A DNA stretch of 64,000 nucleotides from positions 3,217,617 to 3,281,616 of the forward strand of contig OX638346.1 in NCBI GenBank assembly GCA_951813515.1. The letters are read 5' to 3'. Below, in pieces: positions 26,248 to 35,691 of the stretch. This DNA comes from an uncultured Pseudomonadales bacterium. GTDB lineage: Bacteria > Pseudomonadota > Gammaproteobacteria > Pseudomonadales > Azotimanducaceae. Numbering within the stretch: position 1 is the first letter of the stretch; each line of letters opens with the position of its first letter. The notes under the pieces are model-generated. The model searched no databases. It saw nothing but the letters and a program-made list of their open reading frames with translations, and was not told the DNA's origin. The position numbers and the translations under genes are program-made.

Positions 26248-26613
26248 GTGCCCTATATCGACGGTTTCGTGATCGCAGTCCCAACCGCAAACAAGCAGCA
26301 GTTCATCGACCACGCCACTTTTACTGACACCCTGTTCAAGGAACTGGGCGCCGTCCGCGTCATCGAATGCTGGGGCGATGACGTACCGGACGGCACGGTT
26401 ACGGACTTCCGAAAGGCGGTGGATGCGAAGCAGGACGAGACGGTGGTCTTTTCCTGGATCGAATGGCCCGACAAGGCGACCCGCGACGAGGCCAGGGTCC
26501 GGATGCACGAAATGATGGACCGCGACCGCCGATTCGACGAGGAGGTCAACCCGGTGCCGTTCGACGGTAAACGGATGATCTACGGCGGATTTGCCACGGT
26601 GGTGGAAATGTGA
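26248..26613 (+). CDS. DUF1428 (YbaA-like) protein
   Basis: 121 residues, GTG start 6 nt after GGAGG. YIDGFVIAVPTANKQQF and the closing PFDGKRMIYGGFATVVE are diagnostic for DUF1428, a dimeric alpha-beta-barrel family of unknown function. It often occurs beside AHSA1 and VOC genes, as it does here. Length is normal. Confidence 0.9.
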   Translation: MPYIDGFVIAVPTANKQQFIDHATFTDTLFKELGAVRVIECWGDDVPDGTVTDFRKAVDAKQDETVVFSWIEWPDKATRDEARVRMHEMMDRDRRFDEEVNPVPFDGKRMIYGGFATVVEM

Positions 26614-26657
26614 CGCCGGTCAGGTCCTTTGCGGTGAAAGGGGAATCCAATCGGCAC

Positions 26658-27557
26658 ATGGCGTCAAGCCTCGTAACGGTGTTCGGAGGATCGGGGTTTC
26701 TCGGCCGGGAGATCGTGAAACACCTGCTTGCCGCCGGCCACCGCGTGCGCGTTGGCGTGCGCCGTCCCGAGGTCCTCTCGCAACTCGGGCGGGATGCCTG
26801 TGTCGAGGCGGTGCATGCCGATGTATCGAACGAGTCGACGGTCGCCAACGCAGTGGAAGGCGCGGATTGGGTGGTCAATTCGGTCGGTCATTATGTCGAG
26901 AAACAGGGAGCTACCTTTCACCGAATCCACGCTCTGGGCGCCCGGCATGTCGCCCGACAGGCCAAGCGGGCCGGGGTCCAACGGCTGGTCCAGATCTCGG
27001 GTCTCGGAGCTGATCCGGCTTCGCACTCGCCGTATGTCCGATCCCGCGGCATTGGGGATGACCTCGTCAAGAGGGCCTTCGGCGGCGCGACGATCCTGCG
27101 TCCGAGCGCGATCTTCGGCCCGGGTGACGCGTTGCTCAACAAGCTTGCCGACGTGGCGCGGCACAGTCCGGTTGTGCCGCTGTTCGGGGACGGTCGAACG
27201 AGACTGCAACCGGCATTCGTGAAGGATGTCGCTGAAGCCTGTGCGAGGGCGCTGGCAGACCCCTCAACGGTGGGGCGAGTCTATGAGCTTGGAGGGCCCG
27301 ATGTCTTCGCGTACAGCGAACTCGTGCAGCTACTGCTCGAACGGATGGGCTGGCGAAGGATCATTGTCCCGGTCCCGTTCGGCGTGTGGGACGTCCTGGC
27401 GGGCGCGATGGCATGGCACCCGAATGCACCGCTGACGCGCGACCAGGTGAACCTGCTGAAAAGCGACAATGTGTGCGCGGAGGGGGCGTTGACCCTGGAA
27501 GACCTGGGCATTCGCCCGGTGCGGGTGGAAGACGTCTTGTCCGCCTGCATCGGCTGA
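26658..27557 (+). CDS. NAD(P)-binding protein, complex I NDUFA9-like / atypical SDR
   Basis: 299 residues from ATG 26658, chosen because the Rossmann strand VTVFGGSGFLGREIVKHL then falls near the N-terminus; a GTG at 26610 overlapping the previous stop would add 16 residues. NSVGHYVEKQGATFHRIHALGARHVA, ILRPSAIFGPGDALLNKLA and FVKDVAEACARAL match the NDUFA9-like atypical short-chain dehydrogenase group, which binds NAD(P)H and serves in quinone-related or assembly roles. Confidence 0.87.
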   Translation: MASSLVTVFGGSGFLGREIVKHLLAAGHRVRVGVRRPEVLSQLGRDACVEAVHADVSNESTVANAVEGADWVVNSVGHYVEKQGATFHRIHALGARHVARQAKRAGVQRLVQISGLGADPASHSPYVRSRGIGDDLVKRAFGGATILRPSAIFGPGDALLNKLADVARHSPVVPLFGDGRTRLQPAFVKDVAEACARALADPSTVGRVYELGGPDVFAYSELVQLLLERMGWRRIIVPVPFGVWDVLAGAMAWHPNAPLTRDQVNLLKSDNVCAEGALTLEDLGIRPVRVEDVLSACIG

Positions 27558-27648
27558 CGGGTGCCAAAGACGCCACTGGGGCGGACAACCGGGGTGACCA
27601 GGGAGCTTGACTATACTCCCGAACCGACAGACACGATGGGAGGGGCGG

Positions 27649-28425
27649 ATGCCGCCAGCGGACTTCGCTGTTGAAACTCGGGGACTGACACGCGACTTTG
27701 GTGGCTTGCGCGCGGTCAATTCGCTGGACCTCCGGGTGAAGGCCGGTTCGATGTACGGTTTTCTGGGCCGCAACGGCGCCGGCAAGTCCACCACCATCAA
27801 GATGCTTACGGGCATCCTCGCGCCCACGGCGGGGGAGGTGTTCCTGCTGGGGACGGATATCTCGGATGTCTCTGCGTCGGCGGCCGTCCGACGCCGCATC
27901 GGAGTGGTGCCGGAGGACCTGGCGCTGTTCGAGCTGCTCACGGGCCGTGAGTACCTTACGTTTGTCGGGCGGATGTACCTTCTGGGCGAGGACACGGTCG
28001 CGGAGAGAATCGAGGAACTCCTTTCGGTTCTCGAAGTCGGCGCAGAGGACAAGCAGCTCGTGCTGGAATATTCGCACGGGATGCGCAAGAAGCTCGCTCT
28101 GGCCGCTGCAATGTTGCCCGATCCGGATTTGCTGTTCCTCGACGAACCCTTCGAGGGCGTGGATGCGGTTGTTTCGCGGATCATGCGGGACATTCTTCTC
28201 AGCTACGTCGAACGGGGTTCGACGGTCTTCGTCACGTCGCATGTGCTCGACATCGTGGAACGACTCTGTACCCACGTCGGCATTATCGACAGTGGCCGCC
28301 TGGTGTTCGAAGAACCGCTCGCGTCCCTCGGAGAAAGGTCGCTGGAGGACGTGTTCCTCGAACTCGTCGGCTCCACGGATGAGATGCGAAGTGGGTTGAG
28401 CTGGCTGGCCGAGAGCAGACGTTGA
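27649..28425 (+). CDS. ABC transporter ATP-binding protein
   Basis: 258 residues from ATG 27649 after GGGAGGGGC. Walker A is GRNGAGKST, the signature loop is the divergent YSHGMRKKLALA, Walker B is LLFLDEPFEGVD, and the switch His is in VTSHVL. The last part is typical of ABC-2 exporters. The stop overlaps the permease start (TTGA at 28422), so they are translated together. Substrate unknown. Confidence 0.92.
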   Translation: MPPADFAVETRGLTRDFGGLRAVNSLDLRVKAGSMYGFLGRNGAGKSTTIKMLTGILAPTAGEVFLLGTDISDVSASAAVRRRIGVVPEDLALFELLTGREYLTFVGRMYLLGEDTVAERIEELLSVLEVGAEDKQLVLEYSHGMRKKLALAAAMLPDPDLLFLDEPFEGVDAVVSRIMRDILLSYVERGSTVFVTSHVLDIVERLCTHVGIIDSGRLVFEEPLASLGERSLEDVFLELVGSTDEMRSGLSWLAESRR

Positions 28426-30224
28426 GCGAGAGCTCCGATCGAGAGCGGGCTGTGGATCGGAATGCGGCGAAAATGTCCGAATCCGGAATGGACGCAGCGC
28501 TGTCGACCTGGTCGGCGCATCTGCGGACGGTTGTGTGGCTGCGGTGGAAGCTCTGGCAACGTCGTTGGCATCGGGAGGGACGGTGGCTCCGGGGTCTGGG
28601 AGTCCTCGCGACGGGTCTGGCGGTCGTTACGGGCTGCCTGTCGTTCCTGCTTGCCCTGGGGCTGGGAATCTTCCTGTTTCCGAAGGCCGAGCCGTTCATC
28701 GTGCTGATCAGTTGGGTCGTGCTGCTAGTCATGTTCGTGGTGTTTCGCGTATCTGGGGTCGTGACGAGCTTGCAGCGGGGCGAGGGACTGCCGCTGGAAA
28801 ACCTGCTGCACCTGCCTTTTGCGCCGCACCAGGTTTTCCTGCTGAACTTCGCGTTGTCTCAACTGACGCTATCGACCGTCACCATCGTCCCCGCATTGGT
28901 GGGCTTGGGAATCGCATCCACGGTTGCGCTCGATTTCCGCAATGCGGTTCTCATTCCTGCGTCGCTGGCGCTGGTCCTTTGCGTGGCCGCGGTCCTGTAC
29001 CAGGTGCAGGGCTGGATCGAATCGACGGTGGCAAACAAGCCGCATCGCGTACTGCTTGGCAGCGTGCTCCTCGTGGCGTTGTTGCTGCTGACCCAGGCAC
29101 CCGGCCTGTATTCGATGCACCAGCGGGGGCAGGAGCGCGCGTCCCAGCAGGAAGAGAGTACGGTCGAAGTAACCCCGTCCGATCAGCGGGAGGACATTGC
29201 CATCGGACCGGCTGGGCATGCGACTCGCGACCCGGGAGAGTTAAACCGATGGACGCGCGGGTGGGTGGCATACGGCTCGGTGGACGGGCTCGACATTACC
29301 CCGTGGCGGTCGGTGGTCGGGATGGTTGTCCTGCTTCTGATCGCGGTGCTGAGCCTGGGGCGCAGCTATAAGGCCACCCTGGCCCAGTACCGGGACGGCC
29401 ATCCAAGGGCTCCGCGTGCACGACGTGCGAGGGCGGTGCGACAGCGACCGAGGCGGCGAGCGCGGAGGTCACTGGCATCGCCGGTTGCGGCGATCGCCCG
29501 GGTTACGCTTCGTCAGTGGCTGCGTTCGGTTCGGGGAAAGATGGTGCTCCTGTCGCCGTTGCTGCTCGCGTTCTTTTCGACGGTGTTGTGGATCCAGTTC
29601 CCCGGCCTTGTCGATTCGGACACGCTGCCGTTGACGGCGATCGTGGTCGTGACGCTGGTTGGTATGCCGCTCGCGCTATCCTGCAACCTGTTCGCCTTCG
29701 ACGGGCACGGGTTCTGTCTCTACCGCTTTGCCGGCGTGCCCGCCAGGACATTGCTCCTGGGCAAGTGCCTGGCGCTGCTGCCGGTATTTGCCACACTCGC
29801 TGGTGCTGTATTGGCTTTGGTCACGTTGCTTGGATCGATGGCGGGGACACACGCTCTCGCCACGGTGTTGCAGGCTGGGATCGTCTTTGTCGCCTGCTGC
29901 ATGTTGGGTAGCACGTTCTCGATACGTCTGCCGTACGCCGTGTCGCACACGTCGATGACCAGTAACGGCATGTTCTCGGCCGGACTGCTGGCGCTATTGG
30001 CGGAGTCGGTGGTGCTGGTCCTGTTGATCCTGATCGCTGAGCGTGCGCTAGCCATTGAAGAGGCACTCCAGGAGGTCGGCCACGAATTCCCCGTGTATCT
30101 CGCGTTGTCGATAATTGAGTTCGGGTTGTCGATCGTCGCCTTCCGCGCGTTGCTTGGTCGGGTGGCGCGGCAGCTTGTCGAACGGTCTGATCACATCCTG
30201 GACGCGGTCACGGTAACAGACTGA
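28422..30224 (+). CDS. ABC transporter permease, ABC-2-like
   Basis: 600 residues, TTG start overlapping the ATPase stop. About ten to twelve hydrophobic helices in two halves, separated by a charged region around residues 325-350 rich in Arg (RRARAVRQRPRRRARRS). Together with the ATPase it would make an exporter with two permease halves fused in one chain. No adaptor or binding protein is adjacent, so an export or self-immunity role is possible but not shown. Confidence 0.82.
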   Translation: MSESSDRERAVDRNAAKMSESGMDAALSTWSAHLRTVVWLRWKLWQRRWHREGRWLRGLGVLATGLAVVTGCLSFLLALGLGIFLFPKAEPFIVLISWVVLLVMFVVFRVSGVVTSLQRGEGLPLENLLHLPFAPHQVFLLNFALSQLTLSTVTIVPALVGLGIASTVALDFRNAVLIPASLALVLCVAAVLYQVQGWIESTVANKPHRVLLGSVLLVALLLLTQAPGLYSMHQRGQERASQQEESTVEVTPSDQREDIAIGPAGHATRDPGELNRWTRGWVAYGSVDGLDITPWRSVVGMVVLLLIAVLSLGRSYKATLAQYRDGHPRAPRARRARAVRQRPRRRARRSLASPVAAIARVTLRQWLRSVRGKMVLLSPLLLAFFSTVLWIQFPGLVDSDTLPLTAIVVVTLVGMPLALSCNLFAFDGHGFCLYRFAGVPARTLLLGKCLALLPVFATLAGAVLALVTLLGSMAGTHALATVLQAGIVFVACCMLGSTFSIRLPYAVSHTSMTSNGMFSAGLLALLAESVVLVLLILIAERALAIEEALQEVGHEFPVYLALSIIEFGLSIVAFRALLGRVARQLVERSDHILDAVTVTD

Positions 30225-30344
30225 TCCGGCCCGCGATCACGTGGAATGAAAAGACTGGACTGACCGATTTCGACTGCGCAATGCTCTGATCGCAGATTGA
30301 TTCGGTTATTGTCTCTGCTAGGCGATGACCCCGAAGGAGACCGT

Positions 30345-30788
30345 ATGCGCGCCCCTATCCTGGACCAGTTGAACCTCGTCGTCAGCGACATGACGCGGTC
30401 GATCGATTTCTATCGTGCGATCGGTCTCGACATTCCCGACTCCACTGTCTGGAGCACGGACACCGGGGCGCACCACGTCGTCATGAAGATGCCGGACGGA
30501 TTCGAACTGGCGCTCGACAGTCATGCCCTGGCCGAGGATTACAACGCGGGCTGGCGCCCGTTCGAGGGCGAGGGCAATCGATCCGTCATGAGTTTTCGGT
30601 ACGCGGACGCGGAGGAAGTTGACCGGGTCTTTGAGCGCATCGTCGCTTTGGGCCACGGCGCTTCCCAGCCGCCGTACTACACCTTCTGGGGTTCACGCTA
30701 CGCCATTGTCGTCGACCCGGACGGCAACCACGTTGGACTGATGAGCCCACCGGATAGGGAGCATCGCGGCGCGCCGCCCAAGATCTGA
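30345..30788 (+). CDS. VOC-family (glyoxalase/dioxygenase fold) protein
   Basis: 147 residues, ATG 30345 placed 4 nt after AAGGAGA. LDQLNLVVSDMTRSIDFYRAIGL and YAIVVDPDGNHVGLMSP are typical VOC halves. The usual metal-binding His/Glu pattern is only partly readable, so this may be a binding protein rather than an enzyme. It is followed 10 nt later by a gene of unknown function. Confidence 0.87.
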   Translation: MRAPILDQLNLVVSDMTRSIDFYRAIGLDIPDSTVWSTDTGAHHVVMKMPDGFELALDSHALAEDYNAGWRPFEGEGNRSVMSFRYADAEEVDRVFERIVALGHGASQPPYYTFWGSRYAIVVDPDGNHVGLMSPPDREHRGAPPKI

Positions 30789-30798
30789 TCGGGTTGCT

Positions 30799-31440
30799 GT
30801 GGCCGCCGATGCCCGTACTGGGACCGTGAAACGTTTCGACGCAGACAGGTGGTTGGCGGAAGCAAAGATTGCGACGCTGACGACTTCGAACGACCAAGTC
30901 CCCTCGCTGGTGGAAGAACTGACAGGAGAGGGCATTCGTGGGTCCTGGTGGAGTCATCCTAAGGCTCACCTGATCTACAACACCTATCGCCGCATTGCGG
31001 AGTGCCCGTGTGTGCTGACTGTGAAATTGGTCGAAGGGAAAGTGACTTTTGTGCACATGGACATCTGGGCGTCGCTCTTGTCAGCGGTACTGGATGAGGA
31101 GTGGCAGCAGAGAGCGAGATCGAAGTTGACGCCCCTTGGCCGAGAACTGCTGCGTCTCGTCGAAGAAACGGGCATATTGCTGCTCACGCCGACCAGCGTG
31201 CCAACCCCTGGTGTGGAATATCGAACGCTCAGGAACGCGAGGCAGGCTCTCGAACGCAGGTGTCTGGTCATCTCCGGGGACACACACACCGCGACGGGTT
31301 CGCACGCTCCCCACCTGGAGTCATGGGGTCATTTCCGCGGATTCCGCGCAGCACGGGTCGAGCCCTCGGCTGCGCGCGTGGATGCCCTTCGGAGCATTCA
31401 CGCGTATACAGCGAATGCCCGTTTGACCATCGATGGTTAG
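30799..31440 (+). CDS. Uncharacterised soluble protein
   Basis: 213 residues, GTG start (gtggccgccgat). Notable text is WLAEAKIATLTTSNDQVPSLVEEL, IRGSWWSHPKAHLIYNTYR, and VLTVKLVEGKVTFVHMDIW. A C-terminal HTATGSHAPHLESW follows. It looks like a conserved two-domain soluble protein, and I recall similar frames in other bacteria, but I know no function. It follows the VOC gene by 10 nt and ends convergently with the LLM gene. Confidence 0.65.
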   Translation: MAADARTGTVKRFDADRWLAEAKIATLTTSNDQVPSLVEELTGEGIRGSWWSHPKAHLIYNTYRRIAECPCVLTVKLVEGKVTFVHMDIWASLLSAVLDEEWQQRARSKLTPLGRELLRLVEETGILLLTPTSVPTPGVEYRTLRNARQALERRCLVISGDTHTATGSHAPHLESWGHFRGFRAARVEPSAARVDALRSIHAYTANARLTIDG

Positions 31441-31456
31441 ATGACCGACCCGTATG

Positions 31457-32470
31457 CTACCGGAGAGGTGGCAGCACCTCTGTTGCGAGGCAGTCGCGCA
31501 CCTCGGCAAGCTCGGATGGATCGGCGCCACGCGATCCATGCATCATGCAGATTCGACCGAGCGGTACTCGATCCAGCATCTCACCGAGCCGCTCGACCAC
31601 CTGTTGCGGACTGCCGACCACCCCGAATCGGTCGATGAAGGCGTCGTCGACCTGTTGCAGGTGAAATGCGCGCACGTCGCCATGCAATGCCAGTTGGTAG
31701 TGTTCGCCCACGCTTCGCACGACGCCGCGCTCGCTGGCCGCGACCTCATCGACGGGTGCGCCGGGCATGCTGGAGAAATGGGCCATGGTGCCAATGCTGC
31801 CGCGGATGACGCGCCTTGCGACGGTCACGTCGGAGTGTGCCGCCACGTTCAGGTAAGCGCCGGTAGCGAGCGTCGCCGGATCAAGACCCGCCGCTTCACG
31901 TGCGGTGCGGGCGCGGTCGATATTGCGCTGCATGCGCTCGGCGTCCGCACCGACGGCGACCGTGATGCAATCAGCCACACGCCCCGCGACCTCCGAAACG
32001 CGCGGCCCTGTGGCGGCAATATCGACCGGCGGTTTGGGGATGCCCTCGATCCACTTCAGGTGCGCCGCATGGTCATTCTGCACGACCGCTTCGCCCCGGA
32101 GGTAGCCCTGCACCTTGGCAACGTAGTCCTCGAGCAGCGTGAACGGCGCGGGACGCAGACCGAGGTGGCCGAGGGAGGAATCCCCACGGCCAATCCCCAG
32201 GATCGCGCGCCCATCGGACTCGACCTGCACGGACAGGATCGCTGCGGCGGTAACGGCAGCGTTGCGTGTCAGGGGATTGGTGACGCCCGTGCCGAGACCG
32301 ATGCGCTCGGTCGAAACCGATGCAATTGCCAGCGACTGGTAGACGTCACCGTTGTGATGCTGACTGTCGGTGAAGAGCAGCCCGTCCCAGCCGGCGTCCT
32401 CGTAGAGCCTGGCGATACGCCCGGCGCGGCCCGGAGCGGCGAAGTTCGTTACCCAGAATTCGGTTTTCAC
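31457..32470 (-). CDS. LLM-class (luciferase-like) flavin-dependent oxidoreductase
   Basis: 337 residues, GTG start. It carries the luciferase-like barrel pattern: ARLYEDAGWDGLLFTDSQHH, IGLGTGVTNPLTRNAAVTAAAIL, GRAILGIGRGDSSLGHLG, and VGSPQQVVERL near the end. Such enzymes use reduced FMN or F420 to oxidise or monooxygenate substrates. Substrate unknown. A GAGGA is present upstream. Confidence 0.9.
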   Translation of the reverse strand: MKTEFWVTNFAAPGRAGRIARLYEDAGWDGLLFTDSQHHNGDVYQSLAIASVSTERIGLGTGVTNPLTRNAAVTAAAILSVQVESDGRAILGIGRGDSSLGHLGLRPAPFTLLEDYVAKVQGYLRGEAVVQNDHAAHLKWIEGIPKPPVDIAATGPRVSEVAGRVADCITVAVGADAERMQRNIDRARTAREAAGLDPATLATGAYLNVAAHSDVTVARRVIRGSIGTMAHFSSMPGAPVDEVAASERGVVRSVGEHYQLALHGDVRAFHLQQVDDAFIDRFGVVGSPQQVVERLGEMLDRVPLGRICMMHGSRGADPSELAEVRDCLATEVLPPLR

Positions 32471-32512
32471 GTGCGTACATCCTCAAGTCTAGACGGGACA
32501 TCGTTTCCGAGA

Positions 32513-32902
32513 TCAAGGTTCCGTGACGTGGATAGTCGCCGCGTCCCGTGCGAGGTTGATGGAACGGCGGTCGAAGGTCAGGAATGCATCGCAGCTAGAC
32601 GACGTGCCGAAATGTAGCGCGTCGGCGAAGTCCATGCCGCGTTCAACACCATGCAGCGCTTCGGCCAACAGGGACGGGTTCTCCACGAACAACCCAGGCA
32701 GCCCGGCCAACGCGCGCAGAGCGGCAGCGATCTCGTCCGTTGCAAAACCGTAGGCGCTTCGCAACACCCACTCGCTTTCGAGTAGGACGGTAGTGCTGAC
32801 GAAGACCTGCCCCGCGTCCAACACGGCTTTGGCTCGGCTGGCCTGAGTTTGATCGTCGGCGGTCAGATAACGGACGACGATGTTAGTGTCGACCGCTCTC
32901 AT
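32513..32902 (-). CDS. VapC-type PIN-domain toxin
   Basis: 129 residues from ATG 32902. The opening MRAVDTNIVVRYL has the first PIN acid (D5); later acids are in LLESEWVL, GMDFADALH and FLTFDRRS. PIN toxins cut tRNA or rRNA when free of antitoxin. The start lies inside the 3' end of the AbrB-type antitoxin gene (20-nt overlap), the usual VapBC arrangement with antitoxin first. Confidence 0.9.
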   Translation of the reverse strand: MRAVDTNIVVRYLTADDQTQASRAKAVLDAGQVFVSTTVLLESEWVLRSAYGFATDEIAAALRALAGLPGLFVENPSLLAEALHGVERGMDFADALHFGTSSSCDAFLTFDRRSINLARDAATIHVTEP

Positions 32903-33179
32903 GACGTCGCCGCGCCTCTGCCAAGACACCGGCGTCCATCTCCTCCAAGGTTTTGGCCGGGCCTCCGTATGAGAGGCAGCCAAAGACATCCGCAGGTTTT
33001 GTCGCCGCAAAACCGGGAACGGGCTTCAACATCACGCCATCCTGGGTACGCTCAGCGATGAGTCGCGTGCCCGCGTCCCAGCGCAGGGCTTGTCGAATCG
33101 CCTTCGGCAGAATCACCTGCCCCTTGGTCGAGACGGTAGTCGTCAGTCGTTCGGACGTTGCCACATCGACTCCATACAA
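32883..33179 (-). CDS. AbrB/SpoVT-type antitoxin (VapB)
   Basis: 98 residues. TTTVSTKGQVILPKAIRQALRWDAGTRL is the swapped-hairpin AbrB DNA-binding domain at the N-terminus (about 13-50), and the C-terminal tail binds the toxin. The first ATG at 33179 may be ahead of the true start, which could be the GTG in VATSER. The protein would repress its own promoter together with VapC. Confidence 0.88.
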   Translation of the reverse strand: MYGVDVATSERLTTTVSTKGQVILPKAIRQALRWDAGTRLIAERTQDGVMLKPVPGFAATKPADVFGCLSYGGPAKTLEEMDAGVLAEARRRHESGRH

Positions 33180-33273
33180 GAACGGTAAGACAAAAGTAAG
33201 TCATTGGTGGTGCCCTGTCAATGGAGCCGACCTCGCCTGTGGCCCGGCCCTGCTCATCGTCCATCCAGGACGG

Positions 33274-35691
33274 TTAACGTCGTACAGCCGACAGACCGAA
33301 CGCGGCCAGATAACGACCGTTCAGCACCGCCACGAGTGCCTCCGCCATGGCGAAGCTGATCCTGCCGCCGGAGAACAGCACCAGCGAACGCAGGGGCGTG
33401 TCGTCGGCCATGCGTTCGATCATCTTCCGCGTGGCGGCGTCGCTGCCGCCCATGTGCTCGACGAAACGCGCTTTGTAGCGCTTGGCCACAAGCCGGCCGA
33501 GCCGCGTTGTTTCGATTTCGGACAGCGTGGAATTGAGATGGAACGGGCGTACGGCCTCGGGCGGCGGGACCGGTTTGCCGAGCATGGCGGCGAAGGTCTC
33601 GTCGTCCACCTTAAGGTGTCCGTCCCTGAAGACGGGCCGGCCGTTGAGATGCGATTCGGAGACGTTTCGCGCGCCGTCGGACGCGTCCATCGCCAGCCGC
33701 TGGCGCAGGCGGATGTCCCGGCTGGAGGCGCCGACTCGAATTTCATATTCGCCCGGCGGAGTTTTCCAATCTCCCGCTTCGACATCGTAGAAGGCGAAGG
33801 CATTTTGATCGAGTTCGATCGTTAGCGTCCGGCTTTCGCCGGCTTTGAGCATGACCTTGCGGAACCCGCGCAGTTCCTGCTCCGGGCGGTAGGGCCCGGA
33901 GTCGTCGACGCGATGAACGTAGACCTGCACGATCTCGGCGCCGTCCACATCACCGGTGTTGGTGAGTGTCAGCGCGATCCGAAAGGGCTGACCCTCACAC
34001 TCGGTGACGTAGAGATCTTCGTAACTGAACTGCGTATAGCTGAGCCCGTGTCCGAACGGATACAGCACGGGTCGCTGGAAGCTGTCGAAGTAGCGGTAGC
34101 CGACGTAGATTCCCTCGCGGTATTGCACCTGTCGATTCGTGCCCGGGAACCAGGAATCCGAGGGGACATCGGCCTGGCGGAGGGGAAACGTCTCCGCCAG
34201 CTTGCCCGAGGGAGACCGGCGCCCGAACAGGATGTCGGCCACCGCGGCCCCGCCGGCCTGCCCGCCAAGGTAGGTTTCGAGAATCGCCTTTGGCGCCTCG
34301 ACCCAGGGCATTTCGACCGGTGCGCCATTGGCAAGTACGACAACTGTGTTCGCGTTCGCTTCGCAGACAGCTTGGATCAGGCGATCATGCTGTTCCGGCA
34401 GCCGCATGTGGGGCCGGTCGAAGCCCTCGGATTCGTAGACCGAAGGCAGCCCCGCGAACACCACGGCGATGTCCGCCTCCGCGACGGCGGCGCAGGCTTC
34501 GTCGATGCGTTGGGGATCGGGTTCGCTGCGTTCCGGATCGTAGCCTGGCGCGTAGAGGAGGGGATGGGCGGCATCGGCGCCGACGATCTTCTGCATGGCG
34601 TCGAACGCGCAGTCAAGCTGGGTGGGCGTCACGCGTGAACTACCCGTGCCCTGGTAGCGCGGCTCCTTTGCGAAGGCGCCGATCACGGCGATGCGGGCGT
34701 CTCGCCGCAGCGGCAGCACACCGCCGTCGTTCTTCAGCAGGACGGCGCCTTCGGCTGCGGCACGGTGGGCGAGGTCGTGGTGGTCGGCCTCGTCCGGTTC
34801 GGATGTGCCGGAAGACCGCTCCCGGCTTTTCCAGACCAGGTCGACCACCCGCGCGACGCTGCGATCCAATACGTCCCCGGAAAGCTCTCCCCGGCGAACG
34901 GCCGCGGCAACACGGCGGTCGTTGACGCCGCCGCTGGCCGGCATCTCGAGGTCGTTTCCCGCCTCGATGCCGCGAACCCGGTCGTTGGCCGCGCCCCAAT
35001 CCGTCATCACGGCGCCGCCGAATCCCCATTCCCCGCGCAGCACACCGTTCAGCAGCCAGTCGTTCTCGCTGCAGTAGACCCCGTTCAGGCGGTTGTAGGC
35101 GCACATCACCGTCCATGGTTTCGATTCCCGCACGGCGATCTCGAAGCCGCGCAGGTGGATTTCCCGAAGGGTGCGCTCGTCCGCGATCACGTCGACCACC
35201 ATGCGCCCGTGTTCCTGGTCGTTGGCGGCAAAGTGCTTGACGCAGGCGCCGACACCCCGGGATTGGATGCCGTCGATCATAGCGGCCGCGAGGCGACCGG
35301 ACAGCAGCGGATCTTCCGAAAAGTACTCGAAGTTTCGACCGCAGAGGGGGTGCCGCTTGATGTTCATCCCGGGGCCGAGCAGCACGGCGACATCCGCGGC
35401 TGCAGACTCGGTGCCGAGCGCGACGCCGATTTCTCGCAAGAGGTCGACGTCCCAGGTGCTTGCCAGCGCCGACGCGGTGGGGAAGCAGGTGGCGGGCAGA
35501 TTGCAGCTCAGGCCGGAGTGGGTTCCGGGCGCCGCCTTGCGCAATCCGTGCGGGCCATCGGTGAGCATGATCGAGGGCAGGGCGAGACGGGTGATCGCGG
35601 GCAGGCTCCAGACATCGGCGCCGGAGCACAAGTCGGTCTTTTCGGCCAACGTCATCCTGGCGACGATGGCTGCGACTTTCTTCCGGATCAT
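33274..35691 (-). CDS. Glycoside hydrolase family 3 beta-glucosidase
   Basis: 805 residues. MTLAEKTDLCSGADVW opens a GH3 N-terminal TIM barrel. The nucleophile is Asp231 in VMTDWGAAND, and KHFAANDQE and GRNFEYFSEDP are the sugar-binding motifs. A C-terminal sandwich domain (PVLYPFGHGLSYT) and a fibronectin type III-like end follow. No signal peptide, so it most likely cleaves short beta-glucans taken up by the symporter. The ATG overlaps the transporter stop by 4 nt. Within the locus it would complete glucan breakdown to glucose. Confidence 0.94.
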   Translation of the reverse strand: MIRKKVAAIVARMTLAEKTDLCSGADVWSLPAITRLALPSIMLTDGPHGLRKAAPGTHSGLSCNLPATCFPTASALASTWDVDLLREIGVALGTESAAADVAVLLGPGMNIKRHPLCGRNFEYFSEDPLLSGRLAAAMIDGIQSRGVGACVKHFAANDQEHGRMVVDVIADERTLREIHLRGFEIAVRESKPWTVMCAYNRLNGVYCSENDWLLNGVLRGEWGFGGAVMTDWGAANDRVRGIEAGNDLEMPASGGVNDRRVAAAVRRGELSGDVLDRSVARVVDLVWKSRERSSGTSEPDEADHHDLAHRAAAEGAVLLKNDGGVLPLRRDARIAVIGAFAKEPRYQGTGSSRVTPTQLDCAFDAMQKIVGADAAHPLLYAPGYDPERSEPDPQRIDEACAAVAEADIAVVFAGLPSVYESEGFDRPHMRLPEQHDRLIQAVCEANANTVVVLANGAPVEMPWVEAPKAILETYLGGQAGGAAVADILFGRRSPSGKLAETFPLRQADVPSDSWFPGTNRQVQYREGIYVGYRYFDSFQRPVLYPFGHGLSYTQFSYEDLYVTECEGQPFRIALTLTNTGDVDGAEIVQVYVHRVDDSGPYRPEQELRGFRKVMLKAGESRTLTIELDQNAFAFYDVEAGDWKTPPGEYEIRVGASSRDIRLRQRLAMDASDGARNVSESHLNGRPVFRDGHLKVDDETFAAMLGKPVPPPEAVRPFHLNSTLSEIETTRLGRLVAKRYKARFVEHMGGSDAATRKMIERMADDTPLRSLVLFSGGRISFAMAEALVAVLNGRYLAAFGLSAVRR